From contig JAUNUP010000055.1 of assembly GCA_030538115.1 (NCBI GenBank), positions 1,593 through 14,373 on the forward strand: a DNA stretch of 12,781 bases, written 5' to 3'. The notes under the pieces are model-generated. The model was not told the origin of the DNA and did not search any database. It worked only from the letters and a program-made list of their open reading frames with translations. Source of the DNA: Dermatophilus congolensis (GTDB taxonomy: Bacteria > Actinomycetota > Actinomycetes > Actinomycetales > Dermatophilaceae). A program made the translations under genes and the position numbers. This document shows, one piece after another, positions 1 through 7,779 of this stretch. Within the stretch, counting starts at the first letter, position 1, and the number at the start of each line of letters is the position of its first letter.

Positions 1-67
1 ACGAGAGTAGTTCAGGAGCGCTGAGGACGGGTATCGAGGGCCGAATCTGAGGGGCTGCTCTGGGGGA

Positions 68-73
68 TAGTCT
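68..73 (+). promoter_or_regulatory. Possible -10 element upstream of purK
   Basis: TAGTCT fits the TAnnnT pattern of actinobacterial -10 boxes and would start transcription near base 80, about 50 bases before the preferred purK ATG. I see no convincing -35 box at 16-18 bases upstream, so this is a weak call. If correct it makes the GTG at 80 a poor translation start, because it would sit at the transcript 5' end. Confidence 0.25.
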
Positions 74-119
74 GCAACGGTGAGTGACCCGGCCCTCGTG
101 CGTCGTGAGGGCCTGCTTC

Positions 120-125
120 AGGAGG
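120..125 (+). promoter_or_regulatory. Ribosome binding site that decides the purK start
   Basis: AGGAGG lies five bases before the ATG at 131. The alternative GTG at 80, which opens the same frame 17 codons earlier, has no comparable Shine-Dalgarno. The extra N-terminal residues it would add do not belong to the PurK fold, whose nucleotide-binding strand begins only around residue 24 of the shorter form. Confidence 0.75.
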
Positions 126-130
126 GCGAG

Positions 131-1435
131 ATGAGCGTGGAGTCCGATCCGGCAGGTACGCGGTCGAATGTGCCGGTGCGGGCGCCGGGCGGGTTTCCGG
201 TGGTGGGGATCATCGGGGCGGGGCAGTTGGCCCGCATGTGTCAGCCTCCGGCGGTGAACCTCGGGATCACGCTGAGCATCCTCTCCGAGACCGACACCGC
301 GTCTGCGGCGCTGGTGACCCCGAGTGCTCCGGTGGGGCAGGCGAGTGATGTGGAGGCGGTGCGGGCGTTCGCGCGGCACTGCGACGTGGTGACGTTCGAC
401 CACGAGCACATCCCCGAGCCGGTGCTGGCGGCGCTCGCCGAAGACGGCATCCCGACACATCCGCGGCCCGAGGCGCTGCGGTACGCGCAGGACAAGCTCG
501 CCATGCGCGAACTCATGACGGAGCTGGGCATCGGCTCGCCGCGGTGGGCGCGGGTGCGCACTCCGGCGGATCTCGACGCGTTCGGCGCGGAGGTCGGCTG
601 GCCGGTGATCCTCAAGACCCCCAAGGGCGGCTACGACGGCAAAGGCGTGCTACTCGTCGCGGAGGGCGAGTCGCACACCGGCGAGGCGGCCGCGTGGTTC
701 GAGGCCGTGACCGACGACTCGGGAGCGGCAACGTCCACTGTGACCAGTGTGAACGCCTCCGGTGAGCTGCCCCGGGAGAACCGTTTTCCCGATGGTCTGC
801 TCGCTGAGGAGGCGGTGCAGTTCACGCGCGAACTGGCGATTCTGGTGGCGCGCAGCCCCAGTGGGCAGGCGGCGGCGTGGCCCGTGGTCGAGACCGTTCA
901 GATCGACGGCATCTGCACCGAGGTGCTCGCTCCCGCTCCGGGAGTCGACGCCGACGAAGCAGCCCGCATCACCGAAGCGGCTTTGCGTATCGCCGGGCGC
1001 ATCGGGCTCACCGGCGTGATGGCGGTGGAGCTGTTCGAGGTGAGTGACGCCTCCGGCGTGAGATACCTCGTGAACGAGCTGGCGATGCGTCCGCACAACA
1101 GCGGTCACTGGACCATCGACGGTGCCGTGACCAGCCAGTTCGAGCAGCACCTGCGGGCGGTGCTCGACCTGCCGCTGGGCGACCCCTCTCCGCGGGCGAC
1201 GTGGACCGTGATGGGCAACGTGCTCGGCGGCGAGGTGCCCGAGTTCGAAGACCTCTACGGCACGTACAAGCACCTGCTCGCCCGCGATCCGGGGCTCAAG
1301 ATGCACCTGTACGGCAAGGGTGTGCGGCCGGGGCGCAAGATCGGGCACGTGAACGTCAGCGGCGACGACCTCGACTCCCTGCGCGAGCGGGCCACGCACG
1401 CCACCGGCTATCTGCGCGGCACCATCCGCGAGTAA
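131..1435 (+). CDS. purK: N5-carboxyaminoimidazole ribonucleotide synthase (PurK)
   Basis: ATP-grasp enzyme of de novo purine synthesis. It converts aminoimidazole ribonucleotide, bicarbonate and ATP to N5-CAIR in the cytosol. The 434-residue product has the N-terminal loop [11 protein letters not shown] (residues 26-36), the actinobacterial FDHEHIP segment, the ATP-grasp strand with [12 protein letters not shown] (161-172), and the metal and substrate-binding segment [14 protein letters not shown] (315-328). The start is set by AGGAGG at 120-125. It is longer than the family's usual 350-400 residues: there is an N-terminal tail of about 22 residues and a Ser/Thr/Asn-rich insertion at about residues 193-219, just before the LLAEE.VQFTREL strand of the grasp lid. 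purE follows after 28 bases, so the two are almost certainly one operon and act in consecutive steps. The core motifs make the assignment secure. Confidence 0.96.
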   Translation: MSVESDPAGTRSNVPVRAPGGFPVVGIIGAGQLARMCQPPAVNLGITLSILSETDTASAALVTPSAPVGQASDVEAVRAFARHCDVVTFDHEHIPEPVLAALAEDGIPTHPRPEALRYAQDKLAMRELMTELGIGSPRWARVRTPADLDAFGAEVGWPVILKTPKGGYDGKGVLLVAEGESHTGEAAAWFEAVTDDSGAATSTVTSVNASGELPRENRFPDGLLAEEAVQFTRELAILVARSPSGQAAAWPVVETVQIDGICTEVLAPAPGVDADEAARITEAALRIAGRIGLTGVMAVELFEVSDASGVRYLVNELAMRPHNSGHWTIDGAVTSQFEQHLRAVLDLPLGDPSPRATWTVMGNVLGGEVPEFEDLYGTYKHLLARDPGLKMHLYGKGVRPGRKIGHVNVSGDDLDSLRERATHATGYLRGTIRE

Positions 1436-1463
1436 TACTCGACCCTCCGACGAAGGAGCACCG

Positions 1464-1985
1464 ATGAGCATCGAATCCGCAGCCCCGCTGGTGGGTGTGG
1501 TGATGGGCAGCGACAGTGACTGGCCCACGATGGAGGCCGCCGCGCAGGCACTCGACGAGTTCGGCATCGCGTACGAGGCCGATGTCGTCTCCGCGCACCG
1601 GATGCCGCTGGAGATGATCGAGTACGGCCGCACCGCCGCCGAGCGGGGCCTGCGCGTCATCATCGCGGGCGCCGGCGGGGCCGCGCACCTGCCGGGCATG
1701 CTCGCCTCCGTCACGGAACTGCCGGTCATCGGTGTGCCGGTGCCGCTGAAGTACCTCGACGGCATGGATTCGCTGTTGTCGATCGTGCAGATGCCCGCGG
1801 GTGTGCCGGTGGCGACCGTGTCGATCGGCGGCGCTCGCAACGCGGGGCTGCTCGCGGCGCGGATCATAGGCTCGGCAGACACCCCCGAGGGGGCCCGCAT
1901 CCGGGAGGCGATGCGCGCCTTCCAGAGCGACCTGCGCGACCAGGCACACGCCAAGGGCGAGGCACTGCGGCAGCGTCGCGGCTGA
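1464..1985 (+). CDS. purE: N5-CAIR mutase (class I PurE)
   Basis: This enzyme converts N5-CAIR, the PurK product, to 4-carboxyaminoimidazole ribonucleotide. The 173-residue protein has the class I signatures: GSDSDW (residues 15-20), SAHRMP with the catalytic-type His45 (43-48), and [12 protein letters not shown] (68-79). Class I forms act with a PurK partner, which matches the gene order. The start is ATG with AAGGAG at 1453-1458. The gap to purK is 28 bases, with no terminator or promoter seen between them. Downstream, a small stem GCTGG/CCAGC (1998-2016) might end the transcript but is weak. An 11-bp palindrome at 2056-2066 (GGCGT/ACGCC) is also present, with no known role. Nothing in the gene looks disrupted. 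Confidence 0.97.
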   Translation: MSIESAAPLVGVVMGSDSDWPTMEAAAQALDEFGIAYEADVVSAHRMPLEMIEYGRTAAERGLRVIIAGAGGAAHLPGMLASVTELPVIGVPVPLKYLDGMDSLLSIVQMPAGVPVATVSIGGARNAGLLAARIIGSADTPEGARIREAMRAFQSDLRDQAHAKGEALRQRRG

Positions 1986-2258
1986 GAGTGTCACAAGGCT
2001 GGATGCCCGAGCCAGCGATCTTCGGAGGTGCCCGAGTCTGCCGCTAGATGTGATCGGCGTCACGCCCAGGGTGCGAGCTTGCGTACATCAGAACGGCATT
2101 GAGCCTCAGCGTGCCTTTTCGCCGGTCGATGGATCGGCGTAGAGCGCTGCCGTGTGCCCACCTGGCGATGGACTCGGTGAGCTCCGCTCTCCTGCCCATC
2201 GCGGCGTGGGAGCGGATCGGCAGCGGCCCCCGGAGCGGGGGATGCGGGAGGAGCCGTA

Positions 2259-3788
2259 ATGAACACCCAGCGCCGGATGGCCACCACCGGATCCGTCACT
2301 GCCCCACCTCGGCTTCGCGGTACCCGTCGAAGTACCCGCCGGCACAGTGCGGTGATCGCGGCGCTGGTCGCGTTTCCGCTGATGGGCTCGACCCTCGTGA
2401 TCGCCGACGCAGCCTCGGCCGCTACCCCGGCCCCCGGGCCGGATTCGCCGCTGACGGTCGCGCCGACCTCCCCGGCATCGCCGGTCTCCCCGACCGCGGC
2501 AGCCTCGCCGCTGCCCGACACCGCCCCGACCCCGGTGCCGCGCCCGGTCACGGGAGAGGCCGAGCTCGTGCCCGGCGAAGACGGGAAGATCCACGTTACG
2601 ATCCCGCGCAACGCGTTTCCGGTGCGCAGCGACAACGATGGGGTCGATTACGACAACGTGATCGTCCGCCGCGTGGATGGCGTGTTGTGGAAGGTCGACG
2701 GCCGCAAGGTCGAGTTCGCGGGCCGTGACGACTACGGCCGCGTCGACACCGGAGGCGCCACGAGCGTCACCGTGACCGTCGAATCGGCCGACCCGGCGCG
2801 TTACGTGCTCGACGACACCCCGACGTGGACGATCCCGTTCACGACCGGCACGCGGGTGACGATCGAACCCGACCAGGCGCCCGTCGGCCAGGACACGCCT
2901 GGCCTCGACGACGACTGGGTGATCCTGACCAAGATCGACGGCGTCACCTGGACGGTCGACGGCAAGAACATCGTGTTCCCCGACGAGACCCACATCATGC
3001 GCGTGCCCATCTCGACCCCGGCGGTGCAGGTGAAGGCCATCGTGGCCGAGGGGTACGACATGTCGGGGCAGTCGACCTGGTCGCTGGCCTACCCGATGTC
3101 GTACCGCAGCACCTCCGATCTGCCGCGAACAACGTTCTCGCACTTTCCGCGCGGTGCCGAGAAGGCGGATGCGGGGCGGAGGATCACGTGGGGGCCGTTC
3201 CCGGGCGCGCAGGGCCCTGTCACGTACGACGTCTACTACCGCAGTGTCCATATCGATCGATACGGCAAGCGTTCGATCAGCGCCCGGCACTACCTCGTTC
3301 GAGACACCACCCGCACGTCGGCGGTGTTCAAAGCCAAGCCAGGCAGCATGTACGAGGTCGGCGTGCGCGGCACGGATGCGCGGGGAGTGCGCTCGGAGTG
3401 GAGCGACCCGCGGCCGTTCGTCGTACCGACCTCCGCGACGGGCACGACCGGCCGGCTGCGCGGAGGCGCGCGGATGGTGGCCGACGCCGCGAGCATCGGC
3501 GGCGACCTCGTGAACATGACCGGCCCCGGAGCGTCGTGGACCCTGAGGACCCGCCACACCGACCGCGTCGACCTGTCGTTCGCCACCGGCCCGACCACGG
3601 GCAACGTCGACATCTACCTCGACGGCCGCAAGGTCCGCACCGTGAGCACGTACAGCGCCACGTGGCAGCGGCGGAATCACCTGGTCACCGTGCCCGTCAC
3701 CTGGGGCCAGCACACCGTGAAGGTCGTGAACCGGCCGGTGGGTAAGCGCACGACCTCCTTGATCGACGCCTACGGCCTCGGTAGCTGA
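2259..3788 (+). CDS. Secreted modular protein with tandem repeat modules, Fn3-like and CBM-like parts
   Basis: The product is 509 residues; I do not recognise a specific gene name. An Arg-rich N-terminus and hydrophobic stretch (31-48) end in ASA|A near residue 54, a signal peptidase I type site. A Pro/Ala/Thr linker follows to about residue 100. Two related modules come next, the core VDGVLWKVDGRKVEF at 139-153 recurring as IDGVTWTVDGKNIVF at 226-240, a period of 87 residues. Residues about 300-390 look like a fibronectin III domain (ITWGPFPG, YDVYYRS, YEVGVRGTDARG, WSDPRPF). Residues about 397-509 resemble the beta-sandwich ending of many secreted actinobacterial proteins (VDIYLDGRKV, GQHTVKVVN, IDAYGL). 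There is no catalytic motif, LPXTG or membrane anchor, so an adhesive or glycan-binding secreted role is an inference. The start is supported by GGGAGGAG at 2246-2253. It stands alone, 273 bases after purE. Confidence 0.85.
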   Translation: MNTQRRMATTGSVTAPPRLRGTRRSTRRHSAVIAALVAFPLMGSTLVIADAASAATPAPGPDSPLTVAPTSPASPVSPTAAASPLPDTAPTPVPRPVTGEAELVPGEDGKIHVTIPRNAFPVRSDNDGVDYDNVIVRRVDGVLWKVDGRKVEFAGRDDYGRVDTGGATSVTVTVESADPARYVLDDTPTWTIPFTTGTRVTIEPDQAPVGQDTPGLDDDWVILTKIDGVTWTVDGKNIVFPDETHIMRVPISTPAVQVKAIVAEGYDMSGQSTWSLAYPMSYRSTSDLPRTTFSHFPRGAEKADAGRRITWGPFPGAQGPVTYDVYYRSVHIDRYGKRSISARHYLVRDTTRTSAVFKAKPGSMYEVGVRGTDARGVRSEWSDPRPFVVPTSATGTTGRLRGGARMVADAASIGGDLVNMTGPGASWTLRTRHTDRVDLSFATGPTTGNVDIYLDGRKVRTVSTYSATWQRRNHLVTVPVTWGQHTVKVVNRPVGKRTTSLIDAYGLGS

Positions 3789-3819
3789 CTCCGGGTTCGT
3801 GTCCGTCGGCGCGGGGCAC

Positions 3820-3919
3820 GCAGAAACGTCCGCAGTAGGGGCTCAGTCGATCGGCACGTGCCCTGAGGGCTTTGCGCCCCACGAGACGATCGACTGCGCC
3901 CTGCCACGGACGTTTCGGC
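3820..3919. repeat. 100-bp concentric imperfect hairpin element
   Basis: Several inverted repeats share one centre near 3870. GAAACGTCCG (3823-3832) pairs with 3907-3916 and continues outward to 3820/3919 with one mismatch. AGGGGC (3837-3842) pairs with GCCCT (3898-3902) with one bulge. CAGTCGATCG (3844-3853) pairs perfectly with 3887-3896, and CGTG (3857-3860) pairs with CACG (3880-3883). The result is a stem of roughly 30 base pairs with one internal loop. It begins 31 bases after the stop of the secreted-protein gene. It could act as a terminator, a structured RNA or a dispersed palindromic repeat. No T-run follows it. Confidence 0.8.
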
Positions 3920-4023
3920 AATACCGGTGAGCACGTACAGGCCTGCGCCGTCGGCGCGGCGCGTGTGGGCGTATCTGATGCTCGAAAGACATGACCTGGC
4001 GGGCTGACGTTCGCTCGACGCCT

Positions 4024-4039
4024 GGGCGGTGCACCGCCC
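4024..4039. repeat. Perfect 16-bp palindrome
   Basis: GGGCGGTGCACCGCCC is fully self-complementary. As RNA it would form a six-pair G/C stem with a TGCA loop; as DNA it has the symmetry of a dimeric repressor site. No promoter is obvious beside it, and it lies about 235 bases past the nearest stop codon. Confidence 0.6.
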
Positions 4040-4343
4040 GAAGGGGTGGGCGTGGAGCGGACGGCGAGGTCGGGGCCTCGGTCGTGTAGACCAATTCTGC
4101 ACTGCCAAGTGCCCTGGTCAGAGCGGGTCTGTGGGTTTGTGTGTCAAACGTGTCCGAGCCGTTACCTGGGCGCTTCTGCCGCGTCGGCTGCGGTTTTCGG
4201 GGCGTTCAGCCAGACCGGCTCGGGCTCCGCTCAGCCTCAGCCGAATTGGGTGAGTGGCGCCGGGCGTTCGTGTCACGCAGCGCGTATTCGCACCCACGGC
4301 TCACGGACGCTTCGCCCCGACTGCGAACGGCCATGTGTGGCGT

Positions 4344-4377
4344 CACGCGGCCCTTTGCGGCGTCGTGTGGCCGCGTG
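4344..4377 (-). terminator. Terminator-like stem after the DUF6636 lipoprotein gene
   Basis: CACGCGGCC (4344-4352) and GGCCGCGTG (4369-4377) form a perfect 9-bp G/C-rich stem with a 16-base loop, ending four bases beyond the minus-strand stop codon at 4382-4384. There is no T-run, which is usual for high-GC actinobacteria, so the call rests on stem quality and position. Confidence 0.5.
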
Positions 4378-4381
4378 TGGG

Positions 4382-5140
4382 TCAGAACAGGCGGTACTTC
4401 TCGCGGGCCAAGAAGAAGCCGCGCTCGGTGAAGCGGCTCGCGCACGTGACGCCCTGCACCGTGACCGTGCATGTGAGGCCGGGCTTCATGATGAGGCGCG
4501 TGCCGTAGTCGACGATCGTGGAGGCGCCGAGCACGGTGTCGCCCGCGCAGACGAACCCCGACTGCCCTGTGTTGCCCACCTCGAGGTCGTTGCCCCAATC
4601 GAGGGGGCATTCGGCGGGCTTCTCGGGCGAGCGCCAATCTTTGGCCACGATCGTGCAGCGGACCGTGGCGTCGTCGCCGGGATCGCCGGGCCCGCTCATG
4701 ATGCAGGTGATGTTCTTGCTCGGCGTGCGGAACCAGTACGACTCGTGCTGGCTCACGTCGACCTGTGTGAGTACGCGATCGTCTTCGGGGACCGAGTCTG
4801 GTGTGTTCTGCGCAGCCGTGGGGCGAGGGGTGACCGTGACGGTCACGGTGGCTGGTTCGCCCGGCTGCGTCGGGGTGCCGGCCGGGGCCGACGAGCGGGG
4901 GAGAACCAGCGCGGCGGCTGCGTCGCGTGAGTTCGTGGGCTGTGGCCCGGCCACGCCCGCCGAGGCGGACGCGTCACCGTCGTTGGGTGTCATCGCCGTC
5001 GTCGGAGCGTCCGCGCCGCACGCAGCGGAGCCGAAAAGCGCTGCGGTGGCGAGCAGCACGCCCGCCGTCCGCGACACGCGCCTGCGGGCGTGCGAAGTAT
5101 CGGTGGCTGTTGTGCGCCGGGAGCTCGACGTAAAGGCCAT
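4382..5140 (-). CDS. Exported DUF6636-type protein, probable lipoprotein
   Basis: 252 residues. The basic N-terminus and hydrophobic segment (about 26-40) run into GSAAC with Cys41, a lipobox-like site, though Ser at -3 is not the preferred Leu/Val/Ile, so simple secretion is possible. A disordered Ala/Pro/Thr/Ser-rich linker spans about 42-118. The C-terminal domain (about 125-252) matches my memory of the DUF6636 pattern: FRTPSKNITC, VRCTI, W.SPEKPAECPLDWG, FVCAGDT, VDYGT, TCTVTVQGVTCASR and the ending GFFLAREKYRLF. It has six Cys (146, 162, 178, 198, 224, 233), suggesting three disulfides outside the membrane. The function of the domain is unknown. The ATG at 5140 has no clear Shine-Dalgarno, and an in-frame TAG lies shortly upstream. 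The gene follows the hydrolase by 77 bases on the same strand, with a weak stem ACCCC/GGGGT (5178-5195) between. Confidence 0.85.
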   Translation of the reverse strand: MAFTSSSRRTTATDTSHARRRVSRTAGVLLATAALFGSAACGADAPTTAMTPNDGDASASAGVAGPQPTNSRDAAAALVLPRSSAPAGTPTQPGEPATVTVTVTPRPTAAQNTPDSVPEDDRVLTQVDVSQHESYWFRTPSKNITCIMSGPGDPGDDATVRCTIVAKDWRSPEKPAECPLDWGNDLEVGNTGQSGFVCAGDTVLGASTIVDYGTRLIMKPGLTCTVTVQGVTCASRFTERGFFLAREKYRLF

Positions 5141-5217
5141 GGGGCGACGCTACTAGCTGGAAACCGTGGGTAGGGAAACCCCCGCAATGTGGGGTGGCGT
5201 GGCGTGGGTTCGTACTG

Positions 5218-6813
5218 TCACCAATCGACCCCGATGCGGTCCATCACGGCGCGGGCGACGGCCTCCATCTGATCGGCGCCGTCGCGGGTGAGGTAGCCGG
5301 CCTTGATCGAGGCCTTGTTGGCCTCGCGCAGTTCGGCGATGTACGCCTGTCGGGTGCCGTAGCGCTTGGTGAACTCGGCCAGCGAGATCGGCTTCCACGA
5401 GCCGAAGACCGAGACTGGGGCGCTCGCACCGGTGTATGTGGCCAGCGGGAGGTTGAGGAGGCCGTAGCGCAGCCCGCCCTTCGCGTTGCCGAGCGAGTCG
5501 CGAACCAGTGTGCCGTCCGAGATGTCGAAGGCGCGGCTCGGCGCGGCCGGAACGCCCTTCTCGTGCCACTTCACCAGCGCAGACTTGGCGGCGATGATCG
5601 CGGGCTCGAGCGGGTAGGGGTTGAGGGCGTCGATGAAGGCCTGGTCCATCACGCGGGGGAGGCGGCCGGAGCGCAGGATCTCAGCGTCTTGCATGATCTC
5701 TTTGCTCAGCAGGTCGGTGTGCGGGGTGGCGGTGACCATCCAGTGGCGGCGGTTCTTCGGGGTCTTGGCACCGGTGAGGGTGCCGGGCGGGAAGAGCGAG
5801 AAGTCGCCCTCCGCGCTGACGGTGATGAACGGGACGTCGAAATCGTGCGCGTCTGAGGCGTTGACCATCTCGAGGCCCTTGCCGGTCTGGCGGAGGGGGC
5901 GCTCGTTCTTGGCGCCGACGCTGTTGAGGTACCCGTCGAAGAGGTTGCGGCCACGGGCCTTGGCGACCAGCGCGTGGAAGTGGTTGGTCCACGTGTTGAG
6001 GTAGATGCCCGACTGCGACTGGCCGATGAGCAGCAGCGTGCTCGTCTTCTGGCCGCCGAGCAGGGTCTTCCGTTCAGCGCGTAGGGCGTTGCCGGTCTGC
6101 GTGATGATGTCCCAGGCCAGGCCCTCCTCCGTGCCAGGGATGGACTGGTGGGGGTTGAACGCGGTGGGGTTTGCCGGGTCGGCCTTCAGGGGCACGCGGT
6201 TGGGGTCGGGTGTGCCCGAGAGGTTCCAGGTGAGCTTCGCGTTGAAGTTCGTCAGCGCGTCGACATTGATGGGTTTGCTCGTGACACCGACGTACGTGTC
6301 ACCGCTGGCCATCGTGTGATCGCCGAGGCGTCGCCAGTGGTCTTCGACGTCGAAACCGTTGGAGGCGTTGTAGATGTCGAGCAGCACGACACCCGAGCTC
6401 TTTGCCTTGTCGGCGGGGCGACGCACGAGGATCCGGTTCACGTACGGCACGGCCTTGGTCGCCACGGTGACCTTGCCGTTCTTCAGGTCGTAGACGTTGG
6501 CGGTGCCCGCGAGGAAGAACTCCTCCTCCACGTATCCCTTCGTCGCCACGTCATAGGGCTGCTTGGCCTTACGCATCGTGTTGTAGGCGTAGCTCGTCGA
6601 GTTCTGGGCGATCGGGCCCTCGATCGTGGGCACGGCGCGGAGGCTGGAACGGATCGCCGGGTCGAGCCGCGCGTCGCTGCTCCCGGAGGGGGCTGCGGTG
6701 GTGGGGGCTGCGCCAGCAGGGCCTGCCAGCGGCACGACCAGCGCCACGGAGATGGGCAGCGCGAGGGCGGCGACGAGGCTGCGGCGACGAGAGCGGCTAC
6801 GAACAGCGTGCAT
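5218..6813 (-). CDS. Secreted alpha/beta hydrolase, PF20091 (Abhydrolase_10) type
   Basis: 531 residues. The N-terminus SRRRSLVAAL followed by a long hydrophobic stretch and AGA|APTTA (near residue 35) is a signal peptide, possibly Tat-type because of the Arg pair. The mature protein has the family layout: YVEEEFFLAGTANVYDL, then VNRILVRRPADKAKSSGVVLLDIYN, a long middle, and the nucleophile elbow GQSQSG with Ser266. This G-x-S-Q-S/T-G form is typical of this hydrolase family. Glu335/Asp337 (SAEGDF) and His365 (TPHTD) are candidate acid and base partners by order and spacing; this is inference. The substrate is unknown; an ester is most likely. The start is ATG with AGGAG at 6819-6823, five bases upstream. 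It lies between the small secreted peptide (91-base gap) and the DUF6636 protein (77-base gap), all on the minus strand, so a shared transcript is possible. Confidence 0.9.
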   Translation of the reverse strand: MHAVRSRSRRRSLVAALALPISVALVVPLAGPAGAAPTTAAPSGSSDARLDPAIRSSLRAVPTIEGPIAQNSTSYAYNTMRKAKQPYDVATKGYVEEEFFLAGTANVYDLKNGKVTVATKAVPYVNRILVRRPADKAKSSGVVLLDIYNASNGFDVEDHWRRLGDHTMASGDTYVGVTSKPINVDALTNFNAKLTWNLSGTPDPNRVPLKADPANPTAFNPHQSIPGTEEGLAWDIITQTGNALRAERKTLLGGQKTSTLLLIGQSQSGIYLNTWTNHFHALVAKARGRNLFDGYLNSVGAKNERPLRQTGKGLEMVNASDAHDFDVPFITVSAEGDFSLFPPGTLTGAKTPKNRRHWMVTATPHTDLLSKEIMQDAEILRSGRLPRVMDQAFIDALNPYPLEPAIIAAKSALVKWHEKGVPAAPSRAFDISDGTLVRDSLGNAKGGLRYGLLNLPLATYTGASAPVSVFGSWKPISLAEFTKRYGTRQAYIAELREANKASIKAGYLTRDGADQMEAVARAVMDRIGVDW

Positions 6814-6904
6814 GAGGGCTCCTGGGGTGCGCTGGAGTCGTGCGTGATGCGCTGACCCTAATGCGAACTTCGAAGCGCAGGAGTGGGTTTGGGCGAACTG
6901 CCAA

Positions 6905-7117
6905 CTACGGCTGCAGGGTGGTGGCGACCGTGACGAGTTTCGTGATCGCGCTCATCGGTGCGGCGACGATGACCTGAGTCACCGTCGTGTTGCCGGCTTG
7001 CGAGGCGGCGTTCTCGGCGGGGCTGAGCCCGACGGTGGCGCCTGCGACGCCGGTGAAGGCGGCGGCTGTCGCGAAGGCGAACGGTCGAAGCTTCGCACTG
7101 AGCTGTCTGCTGATCAT
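6905..7117 (-). CDS. Small secreted peptide, 70 residues, unknown
   Basis: I do not recognise this gene. The ATG at 7117 is preferred over the upstream in-frame ATG at 7225 because GGGAG stands about eight bases before it, and because it puts a signal-peptide-like sequence at the N-terminus: basic MISRQLSAKLRPF, then an Ala/Gly/Val-rich hydrophobic stretch (residues about 13-31). Cleavage might follow GVAGA or the later ENAAS. The remaining 35-45 residues are Thr/Val/Ala-rich with no Cys and no charge cluster. The long AT-rich leader (listed separately) suggests its own regulated promoter. The hydrolase gene follows after 91 bases. A chance ORF cannot be fully excluded, but ribosome binding site, start and signal peptide agree. 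Confidence 0.65.
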   Translation of the reverse strand: MISRQLSAKLRPFAFATAAAFTGVAGATVGLSPAENAASQAGNTTVTQVIVAAPMSAITKLVTVATTLQP

Positions 7118-7204
7118 GTCGTACTCCCAGATCCCCTGATGACCTCTGGTACGGCCGCTGTTGGCGTTACGGCCGCGAGAGCAGAACCAGCATAGGCAGA
7201 CGTC

Positions 7205-7304
7205 TTGGACATTAGATATAGACACTTATCCAGGACACAGTTAGATAACACATGCGGTTAATGAACTTAACGGTAAGGGAATAGTCAAGTCGCCAATTAA
7301 CCGC
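7205..7304 (-). promoter_or_regulatory. AT-rich repeat-containing region, candidate promoter/operator for the small peptide gene
   Basis: GCGGTTAAT (7254-7262) and ATTAACCGC (7296-7304) are a perfect 9-bp inverted repeat 33 bases apart, with a third related TTAACGG at 7268-7274 between them. TTAGATA is directly repeated at 7212-7218 and 7241-7247. On the minus strand TCTAAT (five of six matches to TATAAT) is a possible -10, but no good -35 is seen. Together they suggest binding of a dimeric regulator upstream of the peptide gene. This is inference. Confidence 0.4.
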
Positions 7305-7581
7305 AGGTAGGGGCGTATAGACGCTTGGTTCAGCGGAGTCGTCACTTGTGAATGACTGGCCAGGTCGGCGTGTCGCACGGTGGACACTTCGCAGGTCAGG
7401 CGCTTGATGTTAACGATGCCATAGGCAAGTCATGGCAACCGTCTGTGTTCGAAATGACGTCACGAATACGCCCCGACGGTTTCGCCCGACAGGCCTGGTA
7501 ACCGAGGCGGATCTCCGCCACCGGTAAATCCCGGTATTCCATCAGATTCAGGGCGGAGGCAGCGCAAGAGAATTGGCCAGC

Positions 7582-7605
7582 GCGGGAGCGGGAGCGGGGG
7601 CGGGG
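7582..7605. repeat. Short tandem repeat, four GCGGGR units
   Basis: Two GCGGGA units are followed by two GCGGGG units, running into further G/C-rich sequence. It is non-coding and a possible slippage site; no function is apparent. Confidence 0.6.
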
Positions 7606-7723
7606 GCGCGTCACGGCCGCGCATGCTCGGCGCCCAACACGCGACGCCGGCGCGGGTCCAGGGTGCGCGCGTTGGCGCGGGGTTCGCGTGTGTTCGCCGG
7701 GGTCGCCTCCGGCTCCGAACGAA

Positions 7724-7759
7724 GCGAGCGCGCGCCTCCGTTGGGGGGCGCGCGCTCGC
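7724..7759 (-). terminator. Strong terminator of the UDP-glucose dehydrogenase gene
   Basis: GCGAGCGCGCGCC (7724-7736) and GGCGCGCGCTCGC (7747-7759) form a perfect 13-bp stem with a 10-base loop, starting 20 bases past the minus-strand stop at 7780-7782. On the minus strand the stem is followed by TTCGTT, a short T-rich tail. Confidence 0.8.
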
Positions 7760-7779
7760 GGGTGCGTTGCTTGGGCCTG

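Larger units (their letters stand above)
3789..4381. other. Gene-free region between convergent genes
   Basis: These 593 bases separate the plus-strand secreted protein from the minus-strand lipoprotein. Besides the 100-bp hairpin, the 16-bp palindrome and the terminator-like stem listed separately, it holds a small stem GTTTG/CAAAC (4135-4149). The open frames crossing it have Arg-rich, low-complexity translations with no domain and no ribosome binding site, so I call no gene. I saw no tRNA cloverleaf. Confidence 0.6.
7118..7779. other. Gene-free region between the small peptide and the UDP-glucose dehydrogenase
   Basis: These 662 bases fall into two halves. About 7200-7470 is clearly AT-richer than the genes around it and carries direct and inverted repeats, fitting a regulated promoter region for the minus-strand peptide gene. 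An 8-bp palindrome TGACGTCA lies at 7455-7462. About 7570-7779 is very GC-rich, with a hexanucleotide repeat and a strong terminator. A short minus-strand frame (7396-7614) crosses it without ribosome binding site or domain and is not called. Confidence 0.6.

Noticed and set aside
650..1954. 434-residue minus-strand open frame across purK and purE
   Set aside because: Spans two well-supported plus-strand genes and has no recognisable domain.
2106..3713. 535-residue minus-strand open frame over the secreted-protein gene
   Set aside because: Arg/Gly-rich shadow of the plus-strand gene, without a ribosome binding site or domain. Its last residues (LYADPSTGEKAR, near 2106-2150) look more protein-like and could be a relic of another gene, but the frame before them does not.
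3789..4381. tRNA or other standard RNA gene in the gene-free gap
   Set aside because: No T-loop or anticodon-arm pattern was found on either strand; the strong fold at 3820-3919 is a single long hairpin.
4046..4930. 294-residue plus-strand open frame
   Set aside because: Its second half is antisense to the DUF6636 gene and its first half is low-complexity without a start signal.
7396..7614. 72-residue minus-strand frame in the 7118-7779 gap
   Set aside because: Begins inside the GCGGGR repeat; neither its first ATG nor an internal ATG has a ribosome binding site, and no signal peptide or motif is visible.
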